The notes: generated by a model not told the origin, from the letters alone. A stretch of 64,000 nt of DNA from Bifidobacterium mellis (GCF_000967265.1 NZ_KQ033885.1:1469538-1533537); one strand, 5' to 3'. Counted from the first letter of the stretch, positions 37,028 through 46,502 are shown. Numbers and translations: made by a program.

Positions 37028-39046
37028 CTACTCCAGTTCCAGGGCTCCGGTGTAGAGCTGGTAGTACTCGCCATGTTTGGCTATCAGCTCATCGTGGTTG
37101 CCGCGCTCGATGATTCGCCCATGGTCCAGGACCATGATCACATCTGAGTTGCGGACCGTGGAGAGCCTATGGGCGATGACGAAGACAGTACGGCCGCGCA
37201 TCAGTGCGTCCATGCCCTGCTGGACCACCTCCTCGGTCCTGGTGTCGATCGAGGAAGTGGCTTCGTCCAGGATCATGGCCGGAGGATCGGCCACAGCCGC
37301 CCTGGCAATGGAGATCAGCTGACGCTGACCCTGGGACAGTCCGCTTCCATCCCCCTCGAGCACGGTCCGGTAGCCCTGTGGAAGCATGCGGATGAAGCTG
37401 TCGGCGTTGGTCATCCTGGCAGCTTCGATGCACTCCTCGTCCGTGGCATCCAAGCGCCCGTAGCGGATGTTGTCCAGGACGGTGCCCGTGAAGAGATTGA
37501 CATCCTGAAGGACGATGCCCAGGGAGCGACGGAGGTCAGGCTTGCGGATGTTCTTCACATCGATCCCGTCATAGAGGATCTGGCCCTGCTGGATGTCGTA
37601 GAAGCGGTTGATCAGGTTGGTGATCGTTGTCTTGCCGGCACCGGTGGCACCGACCAGCGCCACCTTCTGCCCGGGCTGGGCGAACCAGGTGATGTCATGC
37701 AGGACAGGCTTACTCGGGTCATACCCGAAGCTGACGTCGGTGAATCGCACATCCCCCTGGAGGAGGGTGTATCGCCCTTCAGGGGAGGTGATGGCCTGAT
37801 CCTTGGCCTTCAGGGCCACATCGCGGGCATCGCCGGGAAGCTTCATGGCGGCCTCCAGCGAGCGCCTGCCGTCGTCGTCGGCCTCGCGCTTCCAGGCCCA
37901 GTGCCCTGTTTCGTGATCGACGGGGGTCATGGTCCGGCCGTCCGAGGCCAGTTCGACGCTGACCAATCTGACCGTACCCTGGTCGGACTCGACAGGCTGG
38001 TCCATCAGGTCGAAGATCCGGGAGGCGCCGGCCAGTGCCATCATGACCATGTTGAACTGCATGGAGACCTGGCCGATGGGGTTGATGAAGGAGCGGGAGA
38101 GGGTCAGAAGGGAGACGATGGTTCCCAGGGTCAGTGGCCCCGCCCCGGTCAGTCCCACATTGCCCATGCCCGCGATGCCGGCCAGCCCGCCGACTATGGC
38201 CAGGATGACATAGAGCAGGTAGCCCATGTTGCCCACGACCGGCATGGTGACGTTGCCGTAGGTGTTGGCCTGGGCCGAGGCCTGGAAGAGCTCCTCGTTC
38301 CTCTCCTCGAAGACCCTGGCGGTGGCATCCTCGTGGTTGAAGACCTTGATGACCTTCTGCCCGTTGACGGCCTCTTCAACGAAGGCGTTCACCTGGCCCA
38401 GATAGCGCTGCTGGCGAACGAAGTAACGGCCGCTTCGGGTGACCAGAACCCGGACCACTACAATCAGGACCGCTGCGAAGACCAGGGTCAGGACGGTGAA
38501 GGGGATGGAGAGCCAGAGCATGGAGATCAGGGCCGCCAGGGCGGACAGGACCGAGGAGACCATCTGCGGGAAGGACTGGGAGATGGCCTGACGGAGTGTA
38601 TCCGTGTCGTTGGTGTAGCGGCTCATGGTGTCGCCATGCTCATGGGTGTCGAAGAAACCGATGGGCAGCTCCTGCTGGTGGGCGAACATCTGGTCGCGGA
38701 TGGTCTTCAGGGTGCCCTGTTCCACCTTGACGATCAGCCAGTTCCAGAACCAGGAGCAGAAGGTCCCCACCGCATAGAGGCAGCCCATCAGTATCAGGGT
38801 CCTCATCAGCGGTCCCCAGTCAGGGTCGGAGGCCCCGACCAGCGGCAGGATGTAGTGGTCGATCAGCGGCTGGAGGAAGAAGGCCGATGCCGCCTGGGCC
38901 CCGGCGCTGATGATAATGCAGACCACGATCACCGCCAGCTGCCAGCGGTAGGCGAACAAGTAGCTCAGGATACGACGGGTCGTTCCCGGCGCGGCCTTGT
39001 CCAGGCGGGGCTTGCGGTCCTTGAATGATCCGTCACTCATGGTCAT
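37028..39046 (-). CDS. Heterodimeric ABC exporter, consensus-site subunit
   Basis: This is one half of an ABC exporter, with six membrane helices followed by an ATPase domain in one chain. Walker A GATGAGKT (466-473) and the catalytic Glu (LDE, E595) are intact, but the signature is LSQGQ (570-574) in place of LSGGQ. This is what is expected of the subunit that supplies the working Walker motifs and a degenerate signature. A charged insert at about 352-425 lies between the two domains. GAGGAGG precedes the ATG; a second ATG two codons later is possible. It overlaps the partner gene by 14 bases. The cargo is unknown; drug or lipid export is typical of the family. Confidence 0.92.
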   Translation of the reverse strand: MTMSDGSFKDRKPRLDKAAPGTTRRILSYLFAYRWQLAVIVVCIIISAGAQAASAFFLQPLIDHYILPLVGASDPDWGPLMRTLILMGCLYAVGTFCSWFWNWLIVKVEQGTLKTIRDQMFAHQQELPIGFFDTHEHGDTMSRYTNDTDTLRQAISQSFPQMVSSVLSALAALISMLWLSIPFTVLTLVFAAVLIVVVRVLVTRSGRYFVRQQRYLGQVNAFVEEAVNGQKVIKVFNHEDATARVFEERNEELFQASAQANTYGNVTMPVVGNMGYLLYVILAIVGGLAGIAGMGNVGLTGAGPLTLGTIVSLLTLSRSFINPIGQVSMQFNMVMMALAGASRIFDLMDQPVESDQGTVRLVSVELASDGRTMTPVDHETGHWAWKREADDDGRRSLEAAMKLPGDARDVALKAKDQAITSPEGRYTLLQGDVRFTDVSFGYDPSKPVLHDITWFAQPGQKVALVGATGAGKTTITNLINRFYDIQQGQILYDGIDVKNIRKPDLRRSLGIVLQDVNLFTGTVLDNIRYGRLDATDEECIEAARMTNADSFIRMLPQGYRTVLEGDGSGLSQGQRQLISIARAAVADPPAMILDEATSSIDTRTEEVVQQGMDALMRGRTVFVIAHRLSTVRNSDVIMVLDHGRIIERGNHDELIAKHGEYYQLYTGALELE

Positions 39047-40907
39047 TGGCCTCCTCGCTCTGGTTCCTGGTCTGTGATTCGTAGATGGATCGGTACTCCT
39101 GACACGTTCGCAGTAGCTCCTGGTGGGTGCCCTTGTCGAGAATCCTGCCCTCCTCCAGGACTACGATCATGTCGGCGTCCTCCACTGATGCCAGACGCTG
39201 GGAGATGATGATCTTGGTGGTGTCGGGAATCTCCTGGCTGAAGGCGCGGCGGATCAGCTGGTCGGTCTTGGTGTCCACGGCGCTGGTTGAGTCATCCAGA
39301 ATCAGGATGTCAGGCTTCTTCAGCAGGGCCCGTGCTATGCACAGACGCTGTCGCTGGCCGCCGGAGAGGTTGGTGCCGCCCTCGTCCAGGTAGGTCTGAT
39401 AGCCATCGGGAAACTCCCGCACAAAACCGTCAGCCTGGGCCAGGGTACAGGCGCGCACCAGCTCTTCGTCCGTGGCTTTGGGATTGCCCCAGCGCAGGTT
39501 CTCGGCGATGGTCCCGGTGAAGAGGACATTCTTCTGGAGCACCATGGCCACCTGGTCGCGCAGGACGGTCAGGTCGTACTGGCGCACGTCCACTCCGCCC
39601 ACCTGGAGGGACCCCTCGGTCACGTCATAGAGACGGGGAATGAGCTGAACCAGGCTGGATTTGGAGGAGCCGGTCCCGCCCACAATGCCAAGGGTGGAGC
39701 CCGAGGGAACGTCCAGATTGATGTGGCTCAGGACAGGGCGTTCGGACCGGTCCGAGTAACGGAAGGTCACATCACGCAAGCTGATGGATCCGTCGGCCAC
39801 CTTCATGACCGGCTTGGCGGGATCATGTACGGTACTGACCTCGTTCAACACCTGGCAGATGCGCTCCGCCGAGGCCTGGGAGATGACGACCATGACCACG
39901 ATCATGGAGACCATGTTCATGGCCATCATGATCTGGATGGCATAGGTGACCAGGGCGGTCAGATCGCCCGTGGTCAGCCCCAGGGCGGCGTTGTTCCCAG
40001 AGGCCACAATCTGGGAGGCGCCCATCCAGGATATGACCAGCAGAGAGGCGTAGATGCAGAAGTTCAACAGCGCCGGGTTCAGGCTCATGATCCGCTCGGC
40101 CTTGCAGAAGGCCCGGTAGATGGCCAAAGAGATACTGTTGAATTTGCGCTCCTCGTAGTCCTCCCGGTTGTAGGACTTGACCACCCTGATGCCCTGAAGA
40201 TTCTCGTCCACCACGTTGTTGAGGTGGTCGTAGGTGTGGAAGACCCGCTCGAAGATGGGGTGAACGAGCAGGGACAGGCCAATCAACCCGAAGCCCAGGA
40301 TGGGGATGGCAATCAGGAAGACCAGGGATATGGGCCTGGAGATCTTATAAGAAAAGAGCCAGGCCACGATGACCATGATCGGCGCCCTGACCCCGACCCT
40401 GATGACCATCTGATAGGCGTTCTGCAGATTGGTCACATCGGTGGTCAGCCTGGTGATGATGGATCCGGTGGAGAAGCGGTCGATGTTGGTGAAGCTGAAG
40501 GACTGCACCTTGGCGAAGAGGTCGCTGCGGACATTCTTGGCCAGGCCGGATGAGGCGATGGCCGCATACCGCCCGGACATGAACCCGGAGAATAGGGAGA
40601 CGGCCGAGCAGGCCAGCAATATCAGCCCGAACTTGAAGATGGCCGGCATGGACCTCCCCGAGACCCCCTGATCGATCAGGGAGGCCATGATGGTCGGGAT
40701 CACAATCTCAAGGACGCTCTCAAGAAAGACGAAGGCCGGAGCCAGAAAACTGGCCTTCCGGTATTCGCGCAGGGAGCGCAGGATGGTTCGGATGGTGTGC
40801 TTCGGACGCGCTGGTTCCTGTTTATCCGATCTGACCACGGATGCCGTAGACCCCTTCAAATGGACCTCTTCTGTTTCTGTACCGATTTCTCTATCTTTTG
40901 CGGCCAA
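39033..40907 (-). CDS. Heterodimeric ABC exporter, degenerate-site subunit
   Basis: This is the partner half-transporter. Six membrane helices span about residues 52-345 and the ATPase domain follows. Walker A is GGTGSSKSS (410-418), in which the usual Gly before Lys is Ser, and the catalytic Glu is replaced by Asp (LDDS, D539), while the signature LSGGQ (514-518) is canonical. Such asymmetry is known from TM287/288, LmrCD and BmrCD. The frame opens with TTG at 40907; a TTG at 40859 with AGAGG upstream is an equally plausible start, because no good ribosome-binding site precedes the first. It is the first gene of the operon. Confidence 0.92.
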   Translation of the reverse strand: MAAKDREIGTETEEVHLKGSTASVVRSDKQEPARPKHTIRTILRSLREYRKASFLAPAFVFLESVLEIVIPTIMASLIDQGVSGRSMPAIFKFGLILLACSAVSLFSGFMSGRYAAIASSGLAKNVRSDLFAKVQSFSFTNIDRFSTGSIITRLTTDVTNLQNAYQMVIRVGVRAPIMVIVAWLFSYKISRPISLVFLIAIPILGFGLIGLSLLVHPIFERVFHTYDHLNNVVDENLQGIRVVKSYNREDYEERKFNSISLAIYRAFCKAERIMSLNPALLNFCIYASLLVISWMGASQIVASGNNAALGLTTGDLTALVTYAIQIMMAMNMVSMIVVMVVISQASAERICQVLNEVSTVHDPAKPVMKVADGSISLRDVTFRYSDRSERPVLSHINLDVPSGSTLGIVGGTGSSKSSLVQLIPRLYDVTEGSLQVGGVDVRQYDLTVLRDQVAMVLQKNVLFTGTIAENLRWGNPKATDEELVRACTLAQADGFVREFPDGYQTYLDEGGTNLSGGQRQRLCIARALLKKPDILILDDSTSAVDTKTDQLIRRAFSQEIPDTTKIIISQRLASVEDADMIVVLEEGRILDKGTHQELLRTCQEYRSIYESQTRNQSEEANDHE

Positions 40908-41163
40908 TCACCGACATACAGCACCCCTCGAAAGAGGGTCTGAATGCACCTAGGCTATCATCCTGTCGACGAGGGCCGGGCGGATGCACGGGGATTTCCG
41001 CCCTCCACAAAAAGAGGCTGTCACGCCCCTTGGGATCACTTGGGGTCATGCAGCTTCTATGCTTCAGTCAGTCTTGTCAACCAGTCTTGGCAGCGTATTC
41101 GGAACAAGGCCTTCTTACGGTTGATTCAGCTGACGACAGGCCTCTTGCCCAACAGGGTGTGAA

Positions 41164-41736
41164 TCAGCGCTCGTCCAACTTGGTGATGATCTCCTTGCAG
41201 ATCTGGTCGACCTCGCCCTGGCCATCCACTGCGACCAGAAGGCCACGGGACTTATAGATGTCCAGCAGGGGGGCGGTCTCCTTGGCATAGATATCCAGAC
41301 GCTTGGCGATGGCCTCGGGGGTATCGTCTGCCCGCCCCTCTTCCTTGGCCCGCTTGGCGATGCGCTGCATGAGCACATCATGGTCGGCATCCAGGGCCAC
41401 CACAGCCGTCAGTGGAGTATCCAGCTCTTTGAGCATCTTGTCCAGCGCCTCGACCTGGGAGGCCGAACGGGGGTAGCCGTCCAGAATCCAGCCCTGGGCT
41501 GCGTCATCCATGCCCAGACGATCCTTGACGATCTTGTTGGTCAGCTCGTCCGGAACCAGCTCACCCTTGTCGGTGTAAGCCTTGGCCTGCTTGCCCAACT
41601 CGGTTCCATTCTTCAGGTTGTAGCGGAAGATGTCGCCGGTGGAGATGGCCGGAATCCCATAATGCTTGCTGAGCAAAGCCGCCTGCGTGCCCTTGCCGAC
41701 ACCTTGAGGTCCCATGATCAACAGTCGCTGTGCCAT
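41164..41736 (-). CDS. adk: Adenylate kinase
   Basis: Adk keeps ATP, ADP and AMP in balance. The 190-residue protein has the P-loop GPQGVGKGTQ (residues 9-18), the AMP-binding STGDIFR, and LDGYPRS (the family DGFPR motif). It is a short form without a zinc LID insert, as in other actinobacteria. AAAGGATAGGGA precedes the ATG. It follows secY after 248 bp, with a hairpin in the gap, and no map gene follows. Downstream lies the ABC exporter rather than infA. Confidence 0.97.
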   Translation of the reverse strand: MAQRLLIMGPQGVGKGTQAALLSKHYGIPAISTGDIFRYNLKNGTELGKQAKAYTDKGELVPDELTNKIVKDRLGMDDAAQGWILDGYPRSASQVEALDKMLKELDTPLTAVVALDADHDVLMQRIAKRAKEEGRADDTPEAIAKRLDIYAKETAPLLDIYKSRGLLVAVDGQGEVDQICKEIITKLDER

Positions 41737-41900
41737 TCCCTATCCTTTGTTCGATGTTCTCTTGCTCTTAGCTCTCAGGCCCCAGACGGTTTCAGCTGTC
41801 TTGGCCGCGCAGAACCACCATTTACGTATGCTAGCGGCTACCTGGCCCAATACGGGTTCCACTCACCAAACCCATGCAAACAGTCTTCCGGATATAACAG

Positions 41901-41937
41901 GGTCCGGCCCCAAGCCACCAAGGGCCAGGGTCGGACC
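41901..41937 (-). terminator. Hairpin between secY and adk
   Basis: GGTCCG (41901-41906) pairs with CGGACC (41932-41937), and an inner GGCCC/GGGCC pairing is possible with a bulge. It lies about 50 bases after the secY stop codon. The tail on the minus strand (CTGTTATATC) has no T-run, so termination is partial or uncertain. Confidence 0.45.
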
Positions 41938-41984
41938 TTCAACTGTTTTAGTTGGACACCACCTGCAAGTGCCTTACCGAAAGA

Positions 41985-43313
41985 TCAACCCTCCTTGTGT
42001 TCGCCCTCCAGCAGGAAGCCCGTGTACTGGAACTGCTCGGTCTGCGCTCTGGCCTGACGCAGGGTGTCCAGGCCGACGCCGGCGATAATCAGAATGGTGG
42101 TGCCGCCGAAGGGCAGCTTGGAGTTGATCTTCAGCATCATGATCAGCACCGTGGGAATCAGAGCCACGAAGAGCAGATAGATGGCACCCACCGTGTTCAG
42201 TCGATTCATCACATATGACAAGTACCGGCTGGTGGCCCGTCCGGCCCTGATGCCCGGGATAAAGCCGCCATACTCTTTCATGTTGTCGGCCGTCTCATCA
42301 GGGTTGAAGGTGATGGAAGTGTAGAAGAAGCAGAAGAAGACGATCATGACCGAGTAAAGCACGATGTACCAGACCGAGGTCGTGTTGGCCATGTTGGCAT
42401 TGATCCACTTGACCCAGCTCTGATCGGAGTTGCCGAACTGGGCGATAAGAGTAGGGATAGCCAAAATGGAGGAGGCGAAGATGGGAGGAATCACGCCGGA
42501 CATATTGATTTTGAGCGGCAGATAGGTGGAGGATCCCCCGTACATCTTGCGGCCGATCATCCTGCGGGTGTACTGGACGGGGATACGGCGCTGTGCCAGC
42601 TCCACGTAGTCGACCAGAATCAGAATAACCAGCAGGACGGTCACGACAATGCCGAACTTGACCCAGTCGCCGTCCTTGCCGTTGGTCCCCCAACCGATGT
42701 TCCAGAGCTGGGGCAGGAAGCCGGAGCAGATGGAGATGAAGATCAGGACGGACATGCCGTTACCGATGCCCTTGTCGGTGATCAGTTCGGCCATCCACAT
42801 AATCAGACCGGTGCCGCCGGTCATGATCAGAACCATGACCGCCATATTCCACCAGGAGCTGTCGGGGATGACATTCTGTTGGCAGGCGCCACCGAAGAGC
42901 GCACCCTTGCTGGCCGTGACCAGAATGGTCGTGGACTGCAGCACCGCCAGACCCATGGTCAGATACCTGGTGTACTCGGTCAACTTGGCCTCGCCTGACT
43001 GGCCCTCCTTGTGCAGGGCCTCGAAGCGAGGGATGACCACGCGCAGCAGCTGCACCACAATGGATGCAGTGATGTATGGCATGATGCCCAGTGCAAAGAT
43101 GGACAGCTGCAGCAGTGCTCCGCCCGAGAAAAGGTTTACCAGGCCGATGAAGTCCTCGTTGCCGGCCGTGGTGATGCACTTCTGCACGGCGGGATAATCC
43201 ACGCCTGGGGTAGGTATGAACGACCCGATGCGATAGATGATGATGATGCCAAGAACGAAGAAGATTTTCTTCCTCAACTCCTTGGTCCTGAAGGCCTGGA
43301 TTAACGTCCTCAC
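41985..43313 (-). CDS. secY: Protein translocase subunit SecY
   Basis: SecY is the channel of the SecYEG complex, which moves proteins across or into the cytoplasmic membrane. The 442 residues show ten membrane helices, the plug region after the first helix (GSFIPTPGVDYPAVQ), the long cytoplasmic loops with QRRIPVQYTRRMIGRK, and the C-terminal FNPDETADNMKEYGGFIPGIRAG segment typical of SecY. It starts with ATG and lies between rplO and adk in the spc operon. An unusual nest of alternative hairpins lies in its 184-bp leader. Confidence 0.98.
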   Translation of the reverse strand: MRTLIQAFRTKELRKKIFFVLGIIIIYRIGSFIPTPGVDYPAVQKCITTAGNEDFIGLVNLFSGGALLQLSIFALGIMPYITASIVVQLLRVVIPRFEALHKEGQSGEAKLTEYTRYLTMGLAVLQSTTILVTASKGALFGGACQQNVIPDSSWWNMAVMVLIMTGGTGLIMWMAELITDKGIGNGMSVLIFISICSGFLPQLWNIGWGTNGKDGDWVKFGIVVTVLLVILILVDYVELAQRRIPVQYTRRMIGRKMYGGSSTYLPLKINMSGVIPPIFASSILAIPTLIAQFGNSDQSWVKWINANMANTTSVWYIVLYSVMIVFFCFFYTSITFNPDETADNMKEYGGFIPGIRAGRATSRYLSYVMNRLNTVGAIYLLFVALIPTVLIMMLKINSKLPFGGTTILIIAGVGLDTLRQARAQTEQFQYTGFLLEGEHKEG

Positions 43314-43414
43314 CTAAGTTCCCTCCCTACGCGCCCGCGCGTTGGTCCCGGTGCATCGCACCTTCTTGCTCCGACCAGCTTAGCCGATGGCTCCGTCAAA
43401 CCCGACGGCAACCA

Positions 43415-43465
43415 GGCCGGAAACGAGTTCCGGCCCCCGCCCGCTTGGAGCGGGGAGGGCCGGAA
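43415..43465 (-). promoter_or_regulatory. Mutually exclusive hairpins in the rplO-secY gap
   Basis: Three segments can pair in two ways. Segment 43428-43436 (TTCCGGCCC) is complementary to 43457-43465 (GGGCCGGAA), closing over an inner CCCGCT/AGCGGG stem, and also to 43415-43422 (GGCCGGAA) with a five-base loop. The two folds cannot form together. This is the layout of an attenuator or RNA switch, placed about 100 bases before secY. No T-run follows. Confidence 0.6.
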
Positions 43466-43497
43466 TCATCTGCCTTGCGGTCTGTCCCCTGTGAGTG

Positions 43498-43962
43498 TCA
43501 GTCCTCGGAGACGGACCCGCCTGCGGCTTCTATCTTGCTCCTGGCCGAGGCCGAGGCCTTGACGCCCTTGAGGGTGAAAGCAGCCTTGACGTCACCATCA
43601 CCCAGGACCTTGACGGGATGGCCCTTACGGACCGCTCCCTTGTTGACCAGATCCTCGACGGTGACCTCGCCGCCCTTGGGGAAGAGCCCTTCCAGAGCCC
43701 CCAGGTTGACCACCTGGTACTCCTTCTTGAAGGGGCTCCTGAACCCGCGAAGCTTGGGCAGCCGCATGTACAGGGGCAGCTGGCCGCCTTCAAAGCCCGG
43801 ACGGACCTGGTAGCGGGCCTTGGTGCCCTTGGTGCCACGACCGGAGGTCTTACCCTTGGACCCCTCGCCACGACCCACACGGATGCGGTCGCGCTTGGCG
43901 CCCGGAGCCGGACGCAGGTCATGCATCTGCAGGATAGTGGGCTCTTGCTTGTCGCTAGCCAT
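43498..43962 (-). CDS. rplO: Large ribosomal subunit protein uL15
   Basis: L15 is an early assembly protein of the 50S subunit. The N-terminal extension is Gly/Arg/Lys-rich ([18 protein letters not shown]), as always in L15, and the C-terminal fold includes [20 protein letters not shown] and the [21 protein letters not shown] end. The 154-residue length is normal. It follows rpmD by two bases and precedes secY after a structured 184-bp gap. Confidence 0.97.
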   Translation of the reverse strand: MASDKQEPTILQMHDLRPAPGAKRDRIRVGRGEGSKGKTSGRGTKGTKARYQVRPGFEGGQLPLYMRLPKLRGFRSPFKKEYQVVNLGALEGLFPKGGEVTVEDLVNKGAVRKGHPVKVLGDGDVKAAFTLKGVKASASARSKIEAAGGSVSED

Positions 43963-43964
43963 GA

Positions 43965-44150
43965 TCAGTCTGCCTCCTCTACGTTCACCAGGTGGCGGAC
44001 CTTGTCGGCCATCCCCCGGTAAACGGGGGTGTCCTCACGCAGGACCGACTGGCCGATCTTGTGAAGGCCCAGAGACCTGACGTTCTCCTTCTGGCGGTCT
44101 GTGGCATGAGCCACGCCCTTGACCAGGGTGATCTTGATCTGCTTGGTCAT
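43965..44150 (-). CDS. rpmD: Large ribosomal subunit protein uL30
   Basis: The 61-residue protein has the classic two-strand, two-helix L30 layout, with [29 protein letters not shown] and HLVNVEE. I chose the ATG that shares bases with the rpsE stop codon (TGATG), indicating translational coupling; a GTG one codon earlier is possible. Confidence 0.95.
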   Translation of the reverse strand: MTKQIKITLVKGVAHATDRQKENVRSLGLHKIGQSVLREDTPVYRGMADKVRHLVNVEEAD

Positions 44151-44911
44151 CACTCACCTGCCTTCGACTGCTCGTCAGCCTTGGCCTTGGCCTCTTCGCG
44201 CTCCTTGCGCTCGTCGGCGATACCGGCGGCACGTGCACGCAGGAGGGAGTCAGGGGCGACCTCCTCCAGAGGCAGACCGCGGCGTGCCGCGATCTCCTCG
44301 GGCTCCTCCAGCTGCTTCAAAGCAGCTACAGTGGCCCGGACCATGTTGACGGCGGTGGCCGATCCCATGGACTTGCTCAGAATATCGGTGATGCCGGCGC
44401 ACTCCAGGACGGCGCGGACCGGACCACCGGCGATGACGCCGGTTCCCGGGGCTGCAGGCCTCAAAAGAACCGTGCCGGCCGCATCGTGGCCAATCACCGG
44501 GTGGGTGACGGTGCCGCGGATGCGGGGGACGGTGAACATGTGCTTCTTGGCATCCAGCTGGCCCTTGGAGATGGCTGCAGGGACCTCACGGGACTTGCCG
44601 TAGCCAACGCCCACAGTGCCCTTGCCATCGCCTACGACCACCAGGGCCGCGAAGCTGAAGGTCCGGCCTCCCTTGTGGACCTTGGAGACTCGATTGATGG
44701 TCACGACCCTGTCGAGCATGTCGTCACGCTCGTCGCGGTCGCGACGGCCACGACGGCCATCCCTGCGACCGTCACGGGAACCGCCCCGACGACCTCCGCG
44801 GCGATCATCGTTCCGGTCGTTCCGGTCCCTTCTGCCACCCTGGCTGGACTGAGCGTTTGTGGAATCTTCAGTCACCTGGGTTGTTTCCTTTGTCGTTTCG
44901 TTGTCGCTCAC
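44150..44911 (-). CDS. rpsE: Small ribosomal subunit protein uS5 with an Arg/Asp/Gly-rich arm
   Basis: S5 helps shape the mRNA entry and decoding fidelity. The core runs from about residue 65 with [19 protein letters not shown], the [15 protein letters not shown] loop and the [14 protein letters not shown] segment. Before it lies a low-complexity N-terminal arm of about 65 residues, first acidic (Thr/Glu/Ser) and then densely charged with RRGG and RDRDERDD runs; 253 residues is long for S5 (about 165 in E. coli). The ATG overlaps the rplR stop codon. Confidence 0.97.
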   Translation of the reverse strand: MSDNETTKETTQVTEDSTNAQSSQGGRRDRNDRNDDRRGGRRGGSRDGRRDGRRGRRDRDERDDMLDRVVTINRVSKVHKGGRTFSFAALVVVGDGKGTVGVGYGKSREVPAAISKGQLDAKKHMFTVPRIRGTVTHPVIGHDAAGTVLLRPAAPGTGVIAGGPVRAVLECAGITDILSKSMGSATAVNMVRATVAALKQLEEPEEIAARRGLPLEEVAPDSLLRARAAGIADERKEREEAKAKADEQSKAGE

Positions 44912-45279
44912 AGTGCCAAACCTCCCTCACGGGCGCCTTCCGCAACCGCTGCGACCCTTCCGTGGTACTTGTTGCCACCACGGTCGAAGACCACGGTGGT
45001 GATGCCGGCCTTCTTGGCCTTGGCCGCAATCTGCTCGCCCACCTTGCGGGCGGCCTCGGTCTTGGTGCCCTTGAAGGAGCCATAGTCCGAAGCCATGGTC
45101 GACTCGCTGACCAGGGTGACGCCCCTGGTGTCGTCGACGATCTGGGCGATCATGTTGCGGTTGGTCCGTGTAACCACCAGACGGGGACGCTCTGCCGTGC
45201 CGGAGACGTGCTTGCGCAAACGGGCATGGCGGCGCAGACGGGCGATCTTCTTGCCTTTGCCTAGTATCGAGACCGTCAT
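44908..45279 (-). CDS. rplR: Large ribosomal subunit protein uL18
   Basis: L18 binds 5S rRNA in the central protuberance. The protein begins [25 protein letters not shown] and contains [19 protein letters not shown] and the end [26 protein letters not shown]. The length of 123 is normal. I used the ATG at 45279, since the family starts there; the frame is open to 45552. The stop overlaps the rpsE start. Confidence 0.97.
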   Translation of the reverse strand: MTVSILGKGKKIARLRRHARLRKHVSGTAERPRLVVTRTNRNMIAQIVDDTRGVTLVSESTMASDYGSFKGTKTEAARKVGEQIAAKAKKAGITTVVFDRGGNKYHGRVAAVAEGAREGGLAL

Positions 45280-45280
45280 A

Positions 45281-45820
45281 TCACTTACCAGCCTTTCCAG
45301 CCTTGCGCAGGATGTGCTCGTCGGTGTACTTGATGCCCTTGCCCTTGTAGGGCTCGGGAGCACGCAGGGCGCGGATGTTGGCCGCAGCCTGGCCGACGGC
45401 CTGCTTGTCGATGCCGGTGACGACCACTTCATTGGCGTTCGGCGTCTCGAAGGTGATGCCCTCCGGGGGGTCGACAGTGATGGTGTGCGAATAGCCCAGC
45501 GAGAACTCCAGGGACTTGCCTTTGGCGACCACGCGGTAGCCGGTGCCGACAATCTGCAGGTGCTTGCTGTAGCCCTTGGAGACGCCTTCGACCATGGAAG
45601 CCACGATGGAGCGGCTCAGTCCATGCTTGGCCTTGGTGGTGCGGTCCTCGTCGGCGGGGGTCATGATGATCTGATTGCCCTCGACCTTGCCGGTGATGCC
45701 TTCAGGCAGCGTGTATCCGTCAGAGCCCTTGGGGCCCTTGGCGGTGAATTCCTGGCCCTTGAAGGCCACCTCCACACCTGCCGGAACAGCGATGGGGAGC
45801 TTACCGATATGCGATGCCAT
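45281..45820 (-). CDS. rplF: Large ribosomal subunit protein uL6
   Basis: L6 lies near the GTPase-associated region of the 50S subunit. The protein begins [18 protein letters not shown] and ends with the L6 signature [15 protein letters not shown] and a basic tail. Two similar beta-rich domains are evident. The length is 179. It follows rpsH by 16 bases and precedes rplR by one base. Confidence 0.98.
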   Translation of the reverse strand: MASHIGKLPIAVPAGVEVAFKGQEFTAKGPKGSDGYTLPEGITGKVEGNQIIMTPADEDRTTKAKHGLSRSIVASMVEGVSKGYSKHLQIVGTGYRVVAKGKSLEFSLGYSHTITVDPPEGITFETPNANEVVVTGIDKQAVGQAAANIRALRAPEPYKGKGIKYTDEHILRKAGKAGK

Positions 45821-45836
45821 GTTCAGCTCTCCTTTC

Positions 45837-46235
45837 TCACCATACGTAGGCGACGATTTCGCCGCCGATGCCCCTGTCGAGGCATTCCTTCTGGGTCATC
45901 AGTCCCGAGCTGGTCGAGATGATGGCGATTCCCAGCCCGCCCAAGGGCATGGGCAGGGAATCCGACTTGGCGTACCGGCGCAGACCGGGCTTGGAGACGC
46001 GCTTGATTCCCTGAATGGACTGGCGTCCATCGGGGCCGTACTTGAGCGTGATCTCCAGATCCTGCCCGACCCGCGCCTCCTTGGCGCGGTAATCGGCGAT
46101 GAAACCTTCGCGCTTGAGGATCTGCGCGATGTTCGCCTTGAACTTGGAGTACGGCATGTCGACTGTTTCATGCTTGGCCGCACTCGCATTACGCAGACGT
46201 GTCAGCATGTCTGCGATGGGATCTGTCATTGTCAT
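45837..46235 (-). CDS. rpsH: Small ribosomal subunit protein uS8
   Basis: S8 binds the central domain of 16S rRNA. The protein begins [18 protein letters not shown] and ends with the conserved [27 protein letters not shown] segment (last 27 residues), which defines the family. Length 132. An ATG two codons later is an alternative start. It follows rpsN after 80 bp. Confidence 0.98.
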   Translation of the reverse strand: MTMTDPIADMLTRLRNASAAKHETVDMPYSKFKANIAQILKREGFIADYRAKEARVGQDLEITLKYGPDGRQSIQGIKRVSKPGLRRYAKSDSLPMPLGGLGIAIISTSSGLMTQKECLDRGIGGEIVAYVW

Positions 46236-46315
46236 GTGGGCTTATGCCCTTCCTCGCCGTGGTTTCCGCCGCCGGGCAGCAATCTGCCGCGACCGCGGAC
46301 CTTCAGCGTCGATCT

Positions 46316-46501
46316 TTACCAACTGGACTTCGTCACACCCGGCAGCTCGCCGCGATGGGCCTTCTCGCGAAGGCAGATGCGGCACAGGCCGAACTTGCGA
46401 TAGACGGAATGAGGACGACCGCAGACCTGGCAGCGCGTGTATCCACGCACCTTGAACTTCGGCTTGCGTGCCGCCTTGTTTCTCAGAGCGGTTTTTGCCA
46501 T
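46316..46501 (-). CDS. rpsN: Small ribosomal subunit protein uS14, zinc form (type Z)
   Basis: The 61-residue protein begins [20 protein letters not shown] and carries the zinc ribbon RCQVCGRP...CRICLRE with two CxxC pairs, so it is the short, zinc-binding S14 rather than the long zinc-free form. It follows rplE by a single base. Together with the C+ L36 in this window it implies a zinc-dependent set of ribosomal proteins. Confidence 0.98.
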   Translation of the reverse strand: MAKTALRNKAARKPKFKVRGYTRCQVCGRPHSVYRKFGLCRICLREKAHRGELPGVTKSSW

Positions 46502-46502
46502 A

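Noticed and set aside
37169-39028. A 619-codon plus-strand frame opposite the ABC exporter
   Set aside because: The ATPase motifs are on the minus strand; no start signal or family match was seen here.
41038-41163. Direct repeats or att-like ends at the borders of the block between adk and infA
   Set aside because: I compared the two border regions (28235-28418 and 41038-41163) by eye and found no shared repeat long enough to support site-specific insertion.
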